Positions 25,700-38,159 of a stretch of 64,000 bases of DNA are shown one piece after another. Under the pieces are notes generated by a model. That model was not told where the DNA came from. It ran no database searches and saw nothing but the letters and a program-made list of their open reading frames with translations. Where the stretch lies: NCBI GenBank assembly GCA_030068075.1, contig CM057834.1, positions 97,605,119-97,669,118 on the forward strand, read 5' to 3'. Made by a program: the position numbers and the translations under genes. Source of the stretch: Paguma larvata. Taxonomy: Eukaryota; Chordata; Mammalia; Carnivora; Viverridae. Within the stretch, counting starts at the first letter, position 1; each line of letters opens with the position of its first letter.

Positions 25700-27958
25700 T
25701 GTACTTTTGGACCAGCTGCTGACGGTGCGCCTTCGGCCCGTAGTAACCGCCCGCCCCTGCATCGGCTCCTCTCACACTACCGGCAACACTTCCCCTGGCC
25801 TCCCAAAGATGGTCCTCTTTCAAGACCCAGTACAAAAGGCTACCCCCCTCGGGAGCCTTTGGTAAACCACTGCCCCACCCCCGGACAAGTGGCCCGTCCC
25901 TCCTCTGTACCCCGGGCACACTTCGGTCTCCGCATCTGACCGTGTGGGACCCTCACTTGTCTACAGGCCTGTGTCTCCCTACTCAGGACCACAACCCCAA
26001 GAGCAGGAGTCAGGCGTTCATATCTGCAGGTGGAACCATGCCTTAGGGTCCGCGCGATGTCCTTCGGTCACTGTTTTCCCCGTGAGTGACATCCAGAGGG
26101 GGGCATCCAGGCTGTGGCCGGAAACCACAACGCTAAAGAATGTGGCTGCCAGGAGAAGGACTCTCAAGGACACGGACGGTCTCCCGTGAGACCTGGGGGC
26201 ACCGCGGAGCTCACATCACCGAGACAGGTAGACACCGAACACCCTCTGCCCTTGTCCGTGACAGCCCAAGGGCAAATCCAGGAAAAGGCTGAATCGTGGC
26301 CCATTTCCTGAGCAACAGAAAAACCCAGGGATTAGAGAAACTCAGGGAGCTGTTCTTGGCATGGCCACCCACGAAGGGATTAGCCGACCTGACCACGGAG
26401 AGGCACAACACAGCCAAGACCTTGCTTCTCTTAGCAAGTGTGGCTGAGAAGCCTTTTCTCCCCTGAGGGCTTGCAAACACCCAAAACCATGGAGACCCAC
26501 GGAAAACACTGGCTAATCAGCCCCTTCAATTATAGAAAAGCCTCGAATTACGTCCAAAGCAAAGGTAGCCTGCGAACAGACCCGAACGCCCGCACTGGGC
26601 AGACCGTTCGGCTTGTGCACTGGGAGGTCAGCGCCGTTCCCCTGGGGAGCCCAGTGGGGCCACGGCCAGCTGGCGCGAGTGGGGAACCTGCCCGCGTGCG
26701 GAACCACCAGGAGTTCCTTCTGGAGCACCGCTAAACCGCTGCCGTTGAGGGGCCCTCCGGCCACCTGCTCTGCCTGGTCCGGAATGGGGGCCGGGAGCTT
26801 GAAAAGGAGGCCTCCCATGCATGGAACCTGAATTTATCTGGGACAGACTCCGAGGGCTTAAAATCAGAGATTAAGCGTCTACTCAGGTGCAAGACTGTCT
26901 AATCCTGACCCACAAGAGCTAATTTTTCAGCCTTGGGCCCTGCCTCCTAGGAAAAATTATAATGCCGTCGAGATGATAAGAGATATACTTGAATAAAAGA
27001 TATACTCAAATATTTGAAGGAGTTTTAAGTATCTATAAACAAAAGCATGAGCATACTCCCACCAGGGCTGTGGGTCTTTTGGCTCACGCTCACCCCAGCC
27101 TAGACGCAAAAGCTTCTTTCCAGAAACCAACTTGGAAGGGCCCCCCCATGCTGTCGAAGTGGGGTCAGGACAGGACTCTTGTACAGGACAGGGCCTGTTT
27201 GTCCCTCATGGGGCTTGACACCACTCTGTCATAGGGAAGAACCGTCCTTCGGGGCTGGCTCCCGGTGCGGGAGACAGAGAGACCCAAGCGACAGTCCTGG
27301 TTCTGCCACTGACCGGCCGTGCCTCGAGGTGAAGCCTCGTTCCGGGGTCGTCTCTAGGTTTACATAAAGCCATCGCACGTAGGGCACCCGGCACAGCGGA
27401 GCCCGGGCCTCCGTGAGCGGCGGGCGCGGTCGTAGGTATTCACTCGTCAGTGAGACACAGACCGTCCCGCGCCAATGCGAAAGGGACGCTCCTCACTGCA
27501 GCGAGGAGCTGACCAGCGGCCTCCGTGTCTCCCGTGTCATCTCCTGACTGCAAGGCCCAGGTCCCTGCACCGAGAATGCACAGCAGGAGCCCTCGCCTGG
27601 CTTTCCCTTCCCGCAGCTCGCTCAGGCTGACGCTGGTGACGCCAAACGGTGCCAGATGCTGGCGGCAGACAAACCGACAGGAGGCCGAGGGTGGAGCCTG
27701 GCACGCGGAGCGCGGGGGCTGATCGGGCGGCACCAGGGCTCCCGGAGCCCCTTCTCCCTCTCCTCCCTGCGCCCAGCCGCACCATGGCTCCAAGACTGGG
27801 TTACCAGTCTGGCTATTAATCTGAGCTGGCCGCCCGGACCTCATCCTTCCCTGAACTTAGGTGGACGATGCATGATGCTATATCATCTTTTCGTCTGCAG
27901 CAAAAAGAAAATAATAATAGAGGTAGCAGTAGTCATGATAATAAAAAATAAGGCGGCT
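25700..27958. other. Intergenic, GC-rich, no gene recognised
   Basis: A decayed MIR-like core may lie near 27,290-27,330 (the ggttctgccactgac string). Overlapping open frames on both strands at 27,440-27,844 are typical of GC-rich DNA and show no family features. Confidence 0.4.
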
Positions 27959-28185
27959 TGGGGCACCTTAATGGCTCAGTCGGTTAAGCATCTGACTTAG
28001 TCTCAGGTCATGATCTAGCGGTTCATGGGTTCATGAGTTCGAGCCCCGCATCAGGCTCTGTGCTGACAGCTTGGAGCCTGGAGCCTGCTTGGAATTCTGT
28101 GTCTCCCTCTCTCTGCCCCTCCCCAACTTGCGCATGCTCCCTCTCTCCTCTCTATCTCAAAAATAAACATTAGAATATCTATATA
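27959..28185 (+). mobile_element. Felid CAN SINE
   Basis: Full-length copy with a small internal duplication of gttcatg near 28,021-28,036. Confidence 0.92.
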
Positions 28186-28202
28186 TTTTAATCTCTAAGC
28201 TC

Positions 28203-28425
28203 GGGCACCTGGGTGGCTCAGTCAATCAAGCATCTGACTCTTGGTTTGGGCTCAGGTCATGATCTCACGGTTCATGAGTTTGAGTCCGGCATCGGGCTCT
28301 GCCCTGACAGCACAGAGCCTGCTTGGGATTTTCTCTCTCACTCCTCTCTCTGTCTCTGCCCCTCCCCAGCTTGTTCTCTCTCTCCCTCTCTCTCTCTCTC
28401 AAAATAAATAAATAAGTAAATGTTT
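28203..28425 (+). mobile_element. Felid CAN SINE
   Basis: Full-length copy. The target duplication tctctaagct lies on both sides. Confidence 0.94.
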
Positions 28426-29164
28426 TCAAGTCTCTAAGCTGGAGAGGAAGGACCTGGGGCACAAGTTCAGGGGCGGAGGAGCCTGGCCCAGTCTCCTGCT
28501 TTTCCTGGTGCCGCTTGCGGACTGGAGCGTGGGTTCTCAAGCAGCCCCAGAGCTTCCAGAGCCACTGGCTGTAACCTCGCAAGTAGCTCTTTGCTTGCCC
28601 GGCACTCCTTGCTTCAGCAAACGGAAGGTTACATATGAGGCATGGGGCAAAAACTGCAAAGCAGTAAAAGTAATGAATTGGAGCCAGCAAGGGTCGAGCT
28701 CGGAAGCAGGCATCTGAGACTTTGGCCTCAATTACCTGTTAAAATTTTGCTGCTGCCACCCATCTACTTGGAACCTCTCTTCCTGACCCCTGACCTGGGT
28801 CCCTCTGCAATTCAGCCTCGCCCCTTAATCTTATCAACCCTGTTCATCTACTTTCATTCCTGCACTGTGCTAACCTGGCTGCCCTCTACCCTGTCTCCCT
28901 GCCCTACTGCTCTTTGGCCTTCTAAATCCAGATTTAACCCTTGACCCTCTAAAGCTAGGACCAGCTGTATAAATTGCATAACCCAGTATCAACTTAAAGT
29001 ATGGGGCCCTTGTTCAAAAGTTAAGAATGTCAGGACAGCAACAGTAAAGCAGACATTAAGTACAGGGCCCTTCTGAGCACGGGACCTTGGAAGACCACCC
29101 AGGTCCTATGTCCTTGAAGCTGAGCTGACTCACATAGCTCTCAGGTGTATTCAAACTAAGGAGC
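28426..29164. other. Intergenic, no gene recognised
   Basis: Unique-looking sequence without a supported exon or a repeat I can name. Confidence 0.4.
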
Positions 29165-29664
29165 CTATGACACCATATAAAGACTCCTCCTCCAGTTGGT
29201 CACCCCACACCCCATATGTGTGGTCATCTTAACAGGAAGCTGGTCGAGGGCCTGCATCAAACTGAAAAGCATCTGCACAGCAAAGGAAACCATCGACAAA
29301 ATGAAAAGACCACTTAAAGGAATGAGAGAAATTATTTGCAAATCATATATCTGACAAGGGGTTAATATCACAAATACATAAAGAACACATACCACTCAAT
29401 CACGACAACAACAAAATCTGATTAAAAATGGAGCAGACGACCTGAATAGGCATTTTTCTAAAGAAGCGGTCAACATTAGGGAAATGCGAATTGAAACCAC
29501 AACGAGATACTACCTGTTAGAATGACTATCATCAAGAAAACAAGAGAGAACGAGTGTTAGGGAGGATATGAAGGGAAAGAAAGTCTTATGCACTGCGGTA
29601 GGAATGTAAGTTGGTGAAGCCACAATGGAAGATAGTTGGAGGTTCCTCCAAAAACTAAAAATAC

Positions 29665-29884
29665 AGGGGTGCCTGGGAGGCGTCAGTCGGTTGAGTGTCT
29701 GACTCTTGATTTCGACTCAGGTCATGATCGCAGGGTCATGGGATCAAGCCCTGCGTCGGACTCCACACTGAGCGTCAAGTCTGCTTGGGATTCTCTCTCT
29801 CTCTTTCTCTCTTTCTCCCTCTCCACCACTTGTACACGTGCTCTCTCTTTCTCTCTCTCTCTAAATAACTAAAAAAAAAAAGAC
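29665..29884 (+). mobile_element. Felid CAN SINE
   Basis: Diverged copy with ggggtgcctgggaggcg head, CT-rich stretch and poly(A) tail, inserted in the L1. Confidence 0.9.
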
Positions 29885-30076
29885 TAAAAAAATAAATGTA
29901 AATACAACTACCATATGATCCAGCAAATCCCATTTTTGGGTAGAAATCCAAAGGAAGCGAAGTCAGGATCTTGAAGAGATGTCTGCACCTTCATGTTTTT
30001 TCACAATTATTCACAATCGCCAAGATGTAGAAACAACCCAAATATCCATCACCGGATGCATAGATAAAGAAGATGT

Positions 30077-30079
<3 letters not shown>

Positions 30080-30110
<31 letters not shown>
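30080..30110 (+). repeat. (TG)n microsatellite
   Basis: About 15 uninterrupted TG units inside the old L1. Confidence 0.97.
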
Positions 30111-30112
<2 letters not shown>

Positions 30113-30482
30113 CATGGAATGTTTTCAGCTACAAGAAAGTAGGAAATCGTGCCCTTTGTGACAACATGGATGGACCTCGAAGGCATTATGCTCAGTGAAA
30201 GGAATCAGACAGAGAAAGACAAATACCGTATGCTCTCATTATGCAGAATCTAAAAAATCCAAACTCCTAGAGACAGGAAGTGAAATCGTGGTCGTTAGGG
30301 GTGCGAAGTAGGAGGAGATGCTGATCAGGAGGTAAAAACTTCCAGTTTTCAACCAGAACAAATAAATTTTGGGAATCTACTGCACGGCACTGGGGTTATA
30401 GATAACAATACCGTACTATATACTTGAAAGTTGTTAAGAGAAGAGATCTGAAATGTTGTCACCACAAAAAAAAGAAATGGTA

Positions 30483-30698
30483 GGGGTGCCTGGGTGGCTC
30501 AGTTGGTTGAGCGTCGACTTCTGCTCAGGTCATGATCTTTCTGGTCTGTGAGTTCGAGCCCCGCGTCGGGCTCTGTGCTGCCAGCTCAGAGCCTGGAGCC
30601 TGCTTCGGATTCTGTGTCACCCTCTGTCTCTGCCCCTCTCCCACTCATGCTCTGTCTCTCTCTGTCTCAAAAATAAATAAACATTAAAAAAATTAAAA
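30483..30698 (+). mobile_element. Felid CAN SINE
   Basis: Full-length copy. The duplication aaaagaaatggtag lies just before it and again just after. Confidence 0.95.
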
Positions 30699-30860
30699 GA
30701 AAAAGAAATGGTAGTTATGTGATGTGACGTGGGTGTTAGCCAAGATTACAGCAGTAACCATAATGCAACATTTAAGTGTATCAAATCAAAGGCGTTGTGC
30801 ATCTTAAACTTACACCCTGTTATATGTTAATTATATTTCAATAAAGCTGGGGAAAAACAG

Positions 30861-31644
30861 TAACCAGGTTGACACCTCACCACTGAACAGAGTTTATTTC
30901 CTAGACTGCCAACAGCAAGTAATCGAAACTCTTCTGACTTCTGGACTTCTAACGTGTCTTCATCCCCCCTTATCCGCATGATGTGTTTATCCATTCCCTC
31001 TGAAAACAAAACAGGAGAACCCACGGCGTGTATGCCGGGCGCTGTAGTGGGTTCTGTAGATTTGAAGAAATGAAGATGCTTACTTGAGTCCCTGCCTCAG
31101 GACAGGTGGCAGAGGAAGCCAACTTGTGACCAGAGACCTGCCAGGTGACAGGCGAATGCACTAAGAGAGCCGGACGTGTGTCCGGCGGCAAAGGGAAACC
31201 ACAGCCGCCTGGAGGGTGTGAAACAGGTCTTGGGAGGGTCGTGGTGCTGAGTCTGGACTCCAGGGGCCGGGTAAGTGAAGGAGGAGGGGGAACAGAGGGG
31301 CAGGGGCCGGGAGCAGCCCCCTACGCCAGGCTGGACCGCAGGAGCGGGGTGGGGCGGGAGGTGCTTTGGAGGTAAGGGGTGTACCAAGAAGATTGAGTTG
31401 GGGGGGGCTGTTTCATGCCAATTAAATAGTTTGCATTTTACCCAGTAGGCAGCAGGAACCCCCCAAAGCAGGGAAAGGGCCCCAGTCAGAGTGACATTCT
31501 CACGAAAGCGTGGAGGACAGGTTGGGAGATCCAGGTGAGAATCGGGGGGGTTGGAGGCTGTCCCTGCTTCCAGGTACAGATCAGGAGGGTTTAACACAGA
31601 CCAATGGCTCTCTGCAGGAGGGCCTCTTTGCCCCCCAGGAGATA
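30861..31644. other. Intergenic, with an ancient repeat fragment
   Basis: About 31,400-31,560 resembles the same old repeat as 22,680-23,420. The rest is unassigned. Confidence 0.35.
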
Positions 31645-33888
31645 GAGGGGCACCTCGGAGATATTGCGGGTTCCGTTCCAGACCACTGCAGAAAAGCTAA
31701 TATCGCAATAAATCGAGTCGAAGGAATGTGTTGGTTTCCCAGTGCGTGTAAGTCACATTCGCACCACGCTGCAGTGCGTGAGGTGTGCACCAGCGCCGTG
31801 TCTAAAACGACAGTGGACACACCTTCATGAAAAGAGACTTTATTGCCGAAACACGCTAACCCCCGTCTGAGCTGTCGGGGAGTCCTAATCCCCTTGCTGG
31901 CGGGGGTCTTGCCCGACGGTGACGGCTGCCGACCAGGCAGGGTGGTGGATGCCGAAGGCCGGGATGGCTGTGTGGCGTCTTAAAACAAGACAGCGGGGAC
32001 ATTGGCCGCACCGATTGGCTCTTCCCGTCACGAACGATTTTTCTGTGGCGGGCAGTGCTGTCTGGTAGCATTTTACCCACAAGAGAACTTCTTCCAGAAC
32101 TGGAGTCTGTCCTCTCAGACCTGCCACTGCTTCGTCGACCAAGCTTCTGGAACATTCCAAATCCTTTATGACCCTGTCACCCATCTTCACAGCATCTCCA
32201 CGAGGAGGAGAAGCCATCTCAGGAAACCACTTTCTTTGCGCCTCCTCGTCTGTCCAGGTTTCATCCTGAGATGGCGGCGACTCCGTCCCCTCTTCAGGCT
32301 CCACTTCCGATCCCGGTTCTCCTGCTGTTTCCACCGCGTCCGCAGTGACTTCCTCCACCGAGGTCCCAAAGCCTCCAAGTCATCCAGGAGGGTTGGAATT
32401 GCCTTCTTCCAAACTCCTGTTTATGCTGATATTCTGACCTCTTCTCATAATCACGATGTTCTTAATGACATCTAGAACAGTGAATCCTTTTCCAGAAGGT
32501 TTTCAGTCGCCTTTGCTCAGTAGGCATGGCAGCTGTCGCCTTAAATACATTTCATAAATACTAGACTCGAAGGCCAACATGGCCGCCCAACCCACGGGCA
32601 GCAGGCTGGGTGTGCGTCAGAGGCGTGAGCACAACGTTAACCTCGTCCGGCTGCGTCAGAGCTCGTGGACGGGACCAGGCGCACTGTCCGTGAGCGTCAC
32701 GTTTGGAAAGGAATCTTTATTGCTGAGCAGAACTCCACAGCCAACCCGCACTAGTCCGTAAACCGGGATGGAACCAGACGTGCTTCGTGCAGGCTCCGCT
32801 GTTCCGTGCACAGAGCAGACTTCGCGTAGTTCTCAGGGGTCGGCGGGTTTTCAGAATGGTCACCGAGCACTGGCTTCTGCTTCCGGTCCCCGGCTGTGTT
32901 AGCCCCTAATGGGGGAGTCAGCCCGTCCTTTGAAGCCAGACACTGACTTCTCCTCTCTGGCTCTGAGAGTCCTAGCCGGCATGGCCCGGTCGGAGGCTGT
33001 CGTGTCTGCACCGAAGACGCGTGTAGGGGGGCCACCTGCATGGTTCTCTGGGCGGACCCTCCGGACCACCTGCCGCTGCGCCCTGCGCTTCTCTGCCGCG
33101 GAGATGGCTCCTGCCCTCGACCCCCGGAGCCGGCCTCCGCCAGCTCTGGGCTTCTCCTCACCTCTGCCCGCCTTCTCAGGACTGAAGAGAGGTAGGGCCC
33201 GGCCCTGGCTTCTGGTGTGATCTGTCCAACCCCCTGCGACTTTCTCCAGGCCAGCGGGGAGGCCGTGTCGCCTTCTGACCACCGTGTGTCCCTGGAGGAG
33301 CACTTCTCATTTCCTTCACGTCCACGACGGCTCCCCGGCGCGCGAGACCTAGCTTCTGGCCTGTCCTCGTGTTCAAAATGCCTTCCTCGCTGAGCTCAGC
33401 CACGCCTAGTTTTTTTATTCAAAGTGAGAGACACCTGACCCTTCCTTTCACTTGCACACTTAGGGGCCGCTGTGGCTGGTTAACCGGCCTGATTTCAACA
33501 CTGTGGCATTTCAGGGACTAGGGAGGCCCGAGCAGAGGGAGAGAGATGGGGAGAGGGCCGGTCGGTGGAGCGGTCAGACCGCACACGACGTGTGTCATGT
33601 GTGTCCGTTAAATCCAGCTCCTCATCTGGGTACAGATGGTGACGCCTCGTAACAGTTACAGCGGTCACACCAGGATCACTGAACACCGATCACCAATAGC
33701 AAATACGATAATAATGAAAGCATTCGAACTAATGTGAGAATGACCGAAATCTGACACAGACACAAAGCGAGCAAACGCGGTTGGAAAAACGGCCCCAATA
33801 GACTTGCTCGATGCAAAGGTTGCCGCGAACCTTCTGTTTGTAAAGAACGCAGTGTCTGCACAGGGCAATGTGGCGAAATGAGCCTGTG
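31645..33888 (-). mobile_element. Tigger1 DNA transposon, nearly full length, dead
   Basis: Tigger elements are pogo-superfamily DNA transposons encoding a transposase with a CENP-B-like DNA-binding part and a DDE catalytic part. The left end follows a TA dinucleotide (31643-31644), and its first 16 bases closely resemble the Tigger1 terminal inverted repeat, with the cctcggag core. The right end near 33,888 is a degraded inverted copy ending gcctgtg. The 2.24 kb length is close to the roughly 2.4 kb consensus. The transposase reads on the minus strand. Two short frames (31,885-32,358 and 31,856-32,155) cover its acidic C-terminal end in different phases, so frameshifts have broken it. The copy is unusually GC-rich compared with the consensus I remember. 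Confidence 0.88.
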
Positions 33889-35204
33889 TTGGTCAATATC
33901 CCAAGACTTTTCCGGTCGTCACAACTGGGGCGGGAGCTGGGCGCTGCCGGCGTCCAGTGAGTAGAGGCCAGGGAAACCGCTAAAGGCGCCACGGTGTGTA
34001 GGACCGAATTCACGACAGAATTGTCAGAGTCAAAATATCAACAGTACCAGGGCCCCTCATGGCCAGTGACCCTACGTTTGGAAAGGGGTGGAATTTTCCC
34101 TTTGCAAACCCATCTTCCCTAATCGGAGATAGAGCTGATGATGTTGGCTTCACTCGCCCAGAGATCTAATCAAGGGACTTGCCTGCCCTCCCACGCATGC
34201 CCCCCACCCTGCCCTGGGGCCCCCGGTGGAGCTGGGGAGGCCGCTGTGGAGCTCCTTCTCTCCTGCGGAAACAATCCCACTCTCTAGATTATCTCCAATT
34301 ATCTCTGGTGTGCTGTGACTTTCTGGAAACAGTGTCAAGATTTAGCAACAGGAAACTGTGAGCTGTGACCTGTGGCCTACCAACCGCGGACACGAGGTCC
34401 AGCTTCACATATTCTGCAGCCCCTCCTCCCCCCCCAGACGGGGCACCCCCAAGGCCAGCAGCTCTGCCCCTTTAAGAGAGGCAGGTGGCCCAGAACTTGA
34501 AGAACGCAGTCTTTGCCCAAGTGTTATCTGTCATAGTTACCAATCATTAACCCCAAGAAGAGAGAGGTTTATTTCAGAAATCAAGGTCAGCCACAACAGG
34601 GAGGGGCCAGCGGCCAGACCCGGAGCATGATGAGCTAGGAAAAAGAGCTGCCAGCAAAGCAATGAGCCCGAATTCCAGAACTTCACACCCCAATTCCCCC
34701 GCCTGAGCCAAAGACAGTGGCTTCACCCAGCACTTCTGCCCAAGAAGTGTTCGTTTGGTCCCCGGTTCCTCACGGTCATTCCTAAAGGCGCCTCTGTCCC
34801 CTGGGGTCTCCCCTGCCTTCCATCGGGCCTCTCCTACCCTCACACTTCCCCAGGAGAGCATGACGTGGTCCTCGCCCCGTCCACGCCGTCTGGGCCATCT
34901 CCACCTCCGGCTTCCTGGGCACGGTGCCCCGTTCCACCTAGAAACTGCTCCTTGCTCGGGGTCCCGGGAGCACACTACCTCTCAACCTCGAGGCTCCGCT
35001 CCTCCCTGACCCCTGTCCAGAGCACCCTCCTTCTCCTCAGTCCCTCGTACACCCCAAGACCCCGCTCGGACTCTTGGCCGTGAGCCCTCGGGTCGGCGGC
35101 CCGGAGCTCGGGGCTCAGAATTCGTTTACCCGCCATGGACTGGCATCTCCAATGGGGGACATGTGAAGAGGTTGCGCTGAACCGAAGCAACCCCCAAACT
35201 TCAT
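33889..35204. other. Intergenic, GC-rich, no gene recognised
   Basis: The stretch at about 34,640-35,090 is proline-codon-rich in several frames but has no exon signature. Nothing is assigned. Confidence 0.35.
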
Positions 35205-35625
35205 GTCCTTCCCGGAACCTGAGACTGCGACCTTGTTTGGAAATAGGGTCGCTACAGACGTAATTAGTTAAGACGAAGTAGGGCAGGTCCTTAATTAAGT
35301 AACTGGTACCTTTGTAAGAGGAGGGACACAGAGACATAGACCCGCAGCGAACACCGTGTGACGATGGGGGCAGAGACAGGGCGATGTGTCTCCAAGCCAA
35401 GGAAGCGAGGGACACCAAGGGCTGGACTGCAACTCTAGAAGCTGGAAGAGGCCGGAGGGACCTCCCCGGGGGCCGGCAGAGGGAGCCCGTGCCTGCCAAC
35501 GCTGTCATATCAGATTTTCAGGCTTCGGAACCGTAAGAAAAAAATATTCTGTCGTGTTTAGCCCCCTGGTTTGTGGTGCTTGGCCACGGTGGCCCTGGGG
35601 ATACGGTGCAGAGGACATGGAGCCC
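35205..35625 (+). repeat. Ancient mammalian interspersed repeat, antisense copy of the 59.6 kb family
   Basis: The text around 35,240-35,330 and 35,500-35,590 is the reverse-orientation counterpart of the repeats at 46,028-46,310 and 59,568-60,690. I do not give a family name. Confidence 0.4.
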
Positions 35626-35880
35626 TAGGCTTGGGGAGTCTGCAATCCTGAGGGGCATCTCTTTTGAAACTTGGCAGAACTCACCCTCAGGCATGGCTTG
35701 TGTCACTTTTATTCTGTGCTGCCTTGTCTTCTGCTGGACCTTTCCGCGTGCACCTCAGGGAGCCCTTCAGATTAAAAGGGAGATTCAGGCTTGTGCGTCC
35801 CGTCCCACCTCACCGCCGGCCTGCAAACTCCTCCTCGTCCTCATCATCCTTCATCCCCCCGGGTGGGAGGCCTGCAGTGC

Positions 35881-35974
35881 TCCCGTCCCCTCTACCTGTC
35901 CCCTCTACCCTATCCCCTCTACCTGTCCCTTCTATCTGTCCCCTCTACCTGTCCCTCTACCTGTCCTCTCTACT
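35881..35974 (+). repeat. Minisatellite, unit acctgtcccctct
   Basis: About seven imperfect tandem units of roughly 13 bases. The variants differ by single base changes or loss of one to two C. Confidence 0.85.
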
Positions 35975-36063
35975 GGTTTCTTTCATTTAGCATAACATTT
36001 GTTAGGATTTACCTGTAGTGTCTTTAGCTACACTGTGGCATGTATCAGCTCTTCACTCTTCAT

Positions 36064-36240
36064 CTTCTTTTTTTTTTATGTTTTTATTTATTTGTGAGAG
36101 GGAGAAAGAGAAAGAGAGAGCAGGCGAGGGGCAGAGAGAGAGGGACACACAGAATCCGAAGCGGGCTCCAGGCTCTGAACTGTCAGCACAGACCTCGACG
36201 CGGGGCTCGAACCCCCGAAGCATGAGATCTTGACCCGACT
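36064..36240 (-). mobile_element. Felid CAN SINE, inverted, 5'-truncated
   Basis: The reverse-complement SINE lacks its tRNA-like head end. It stops at gacccgac, where a full copy would continue to ccacccaggcgcc. Confidence 0.9.
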
Positions 36241-36847
36241 TCATTCTCGTTTCATGCCAAATACAATTCCACTGTTTATCCATTCCTCAGGTGTTGGGCC
36301 TTCGAGTTTTTGCCACCTTTTGGCCACTATGAGTAACTGTGCTATGAACATCTGTTACAAGTTTTTGTGTGGACATATGTTTTCATGTCTCTCGGGTATT
36401 TACCTAGCAGTGGAGCTGCTGAGTCAGATGGCGGCTCTGTGTTTAACTGTTGGAGGACGTGCCAACAATTTCCACAGCGGCTGCTCCATTTACATTCCCA
36501 TGAAAAGATGTTGAGCATCTTTTCAAGTGCTTTTTGGCCATTTGTGGATCTTCTGTGGAAAAATATATATTCATGTCCTTTGCCCATTTTTTCCGTTGAG
36601 TTGTCTTTTTAGTATTGAGTTGCAAGAGCTCCTTACATATTCTACAGACAAGTCCTTTATCAGATATATAATTTGCGAATAGTTTCTCAGATTCTCTGGG
36701 TCGTCTTCACTTTCTTGATGGTGTCCTTTGAAAATGCAAAAGTTGATGATTCCGGTGAGATCCAGTTTGTCCGTTTTTTCTTGGTTGTTTGTGCTTTTGA
36801 GCCATAGCTATGAATCCCTCTTAACCCAAGGTCAAGAAGATTTATTC

Positions 36848-36901
36848 TGGGGTACCTGGGTGGCTCAGCGGGTGAAGCGTCTGACTCTTGATTTCAGCTC
36901 A
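36848..36901 (+). mobile_element. Felid CAN SINE, 5' fragment left of LTR insertion
   Basis: Only the first 50 or so bases of the SINE (to ttcagctca) are present before retroviral sequence begins. A SINE-like tail is found at 38,096-38,159, after the LTRs. Confidence 0.8.
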
Positions 36902-37424
36902 TGCTGAGAGCCATCTTGGGCACACAGGTCGACACTTTCCCCGTGTGAAAAGGTGGAGGTTGCAAGGCTCCTGCCACCAAATTGACATCCAAAACCATCT
37001 CCTTCTAATATTAATCTTCTTAATTCTTAAATTCTTAATTCTTAATTTCTTAAATTGCCCTCGTTGGCCTTAAAGGTGTTGGGCTAGGGCAGAGGGAAGG
37101 CTCCATACAATGGAAACCGACCCAAGATGGCCGACATTCCCGCCACAACCCTGAAGGAGGGACCCAAGATGGCCGAAGTTCCCACCACAGCACTGGGAGG
37201 CGGACATGTCATTCCAGTAGACCAATAGGACTTCAACTCGTCACCAGTTTCTAAATCTCCTCCCCAAACCCATTAAAAACCCCTAACCCCTAATCTCGGG
37301 CGCGACTTCCCCGACTCCTCTCTTGCGGAAACTCGCCCGAGAGTGCTTGCAATAAAGTGTTTTCTCAGACCACACTTTGCCTTGGCGGTCTTACTTTTAT
37401 CCATCAGCGACTTGTAACCTTACA
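36902..37424 (+). mobile_element. Endogenous retrovirus LTR, class I (gammaretrovirus-like)
   Basis: A unit of about 520 bases starts tgctgagag and ends near cttaca. It contains a U3-like part with two similar caagatggccga motifs, a TATA-like cattaaaaac near 37,270, and an R/U5-like part with cgggcgcgacttcc, a poly(A) signal aataaag at 37,351 and a following GT-rich stretch. No internal gag, pol or env is attached on its right. It looks like a solo or partial LTR. Confidence 0.7.
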
Positions 37425-38095
37425 AAAGGATGTAATGCTCTTTTGTTTTATGGCATTTGGATAAAAGGGAAGGACCTGGAGCACGATGCTTTGATGGATT
37501 ACATCTGAATGAGAGGAGCCTGACCAGAAGTCATCTTAAAGTTGCATCTTGGGGATGGGTTGCACAGATTGATAGTCGTTATGAGCTGGCTGAATATTGG
37601 TGTGATTTGTATAAACGTTAGGCCCCTAATATGCAAATTCACTCGTTCACGAGCAAAGGAGAAACTTTGGGAATTCTGTCCTTGCCGGATGGGTTGCACC
37701 TCCCCCATGGTAGTAGGAAGAATAGGCAGACTGATTCCTGGCCTGTTTATGGATAATTAATATAAAGCCTCAAGGTACTCTCTCTCCGGTTCTCTCCCCC
37801 TTGCCTTAAATTCACATGTTAATTAACTTGAAGACAACTTGTAAGACTGAGGAAATTGCCGCTTTGCTGACAAAAACTATCATTGCAAAAGATATCCAAC
37901 TATGCTTACTGATGAAATGTCACTCATTCATTGCTGTAACGTCACTTACTACCTTAAAATAAAATACTGAGACCAGCAGAGCGGAGATGCCAGAATTGCC
38001 AGAGGTGCCTGCTTGGTCATCAGACTCCATCTCGTGGCTCTCTCATTCCTTTCGCCGACCGTCCAGCTGGACCCCGGCAAGCTGACCCCTGCTGG
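37425..38095 (+). mobile_element. Second LTR-like unit of a different type
   Basis: It contains a TATA-like ttaatataaagcc near 37,756, a downstream poly(A) signal near 37,956 (aaataaaata) and a GC-rich 3' part, in the order of U3, R and U5 of an LTR with a long R. A 12-base motif ggatgggttgca occurs twice (about 37,553 and 37,687). The family is unknown and the right end is uncertain. Confidence 0.4.
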
Positions 38096-38159
38096 CTCTC
38101 GCTCTCTCTCAAAATAAATAAAGGAAGAAATATTTTTTAAAAAAGAAGTAAAAAAGTGG
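38096..38159 (+). mobile_element. SINE 3' tail fragment right of LTRs
   Basis: The tctctctcaaaataaataaa tail is followed by A-rich sequence and then the L1 target copy agatttattc. The middle of the SINE is missing. Confidence 0.65.

Larger units (their letters stand above)
29165..30860 (+). repeat. Ancient L1 3' end in sense direction, interrupted by two SINEs
   Basis: The three segments are about 29,165-29,664 (end of ORF2), 29,885-30,482 and 30,699-30,860 (3' untranslated region, ending near aataaagctgggg). Together they read as one L1M-type element split by SINEs at 29,665-29,884 and 30,483-30,698. Confidence 0.75.

Noticed and set aside
32002..32475. 157-codon plus-strand frame in the Tigger1 element
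   Set aside because: It is antisense to the transposase and has no independent support.
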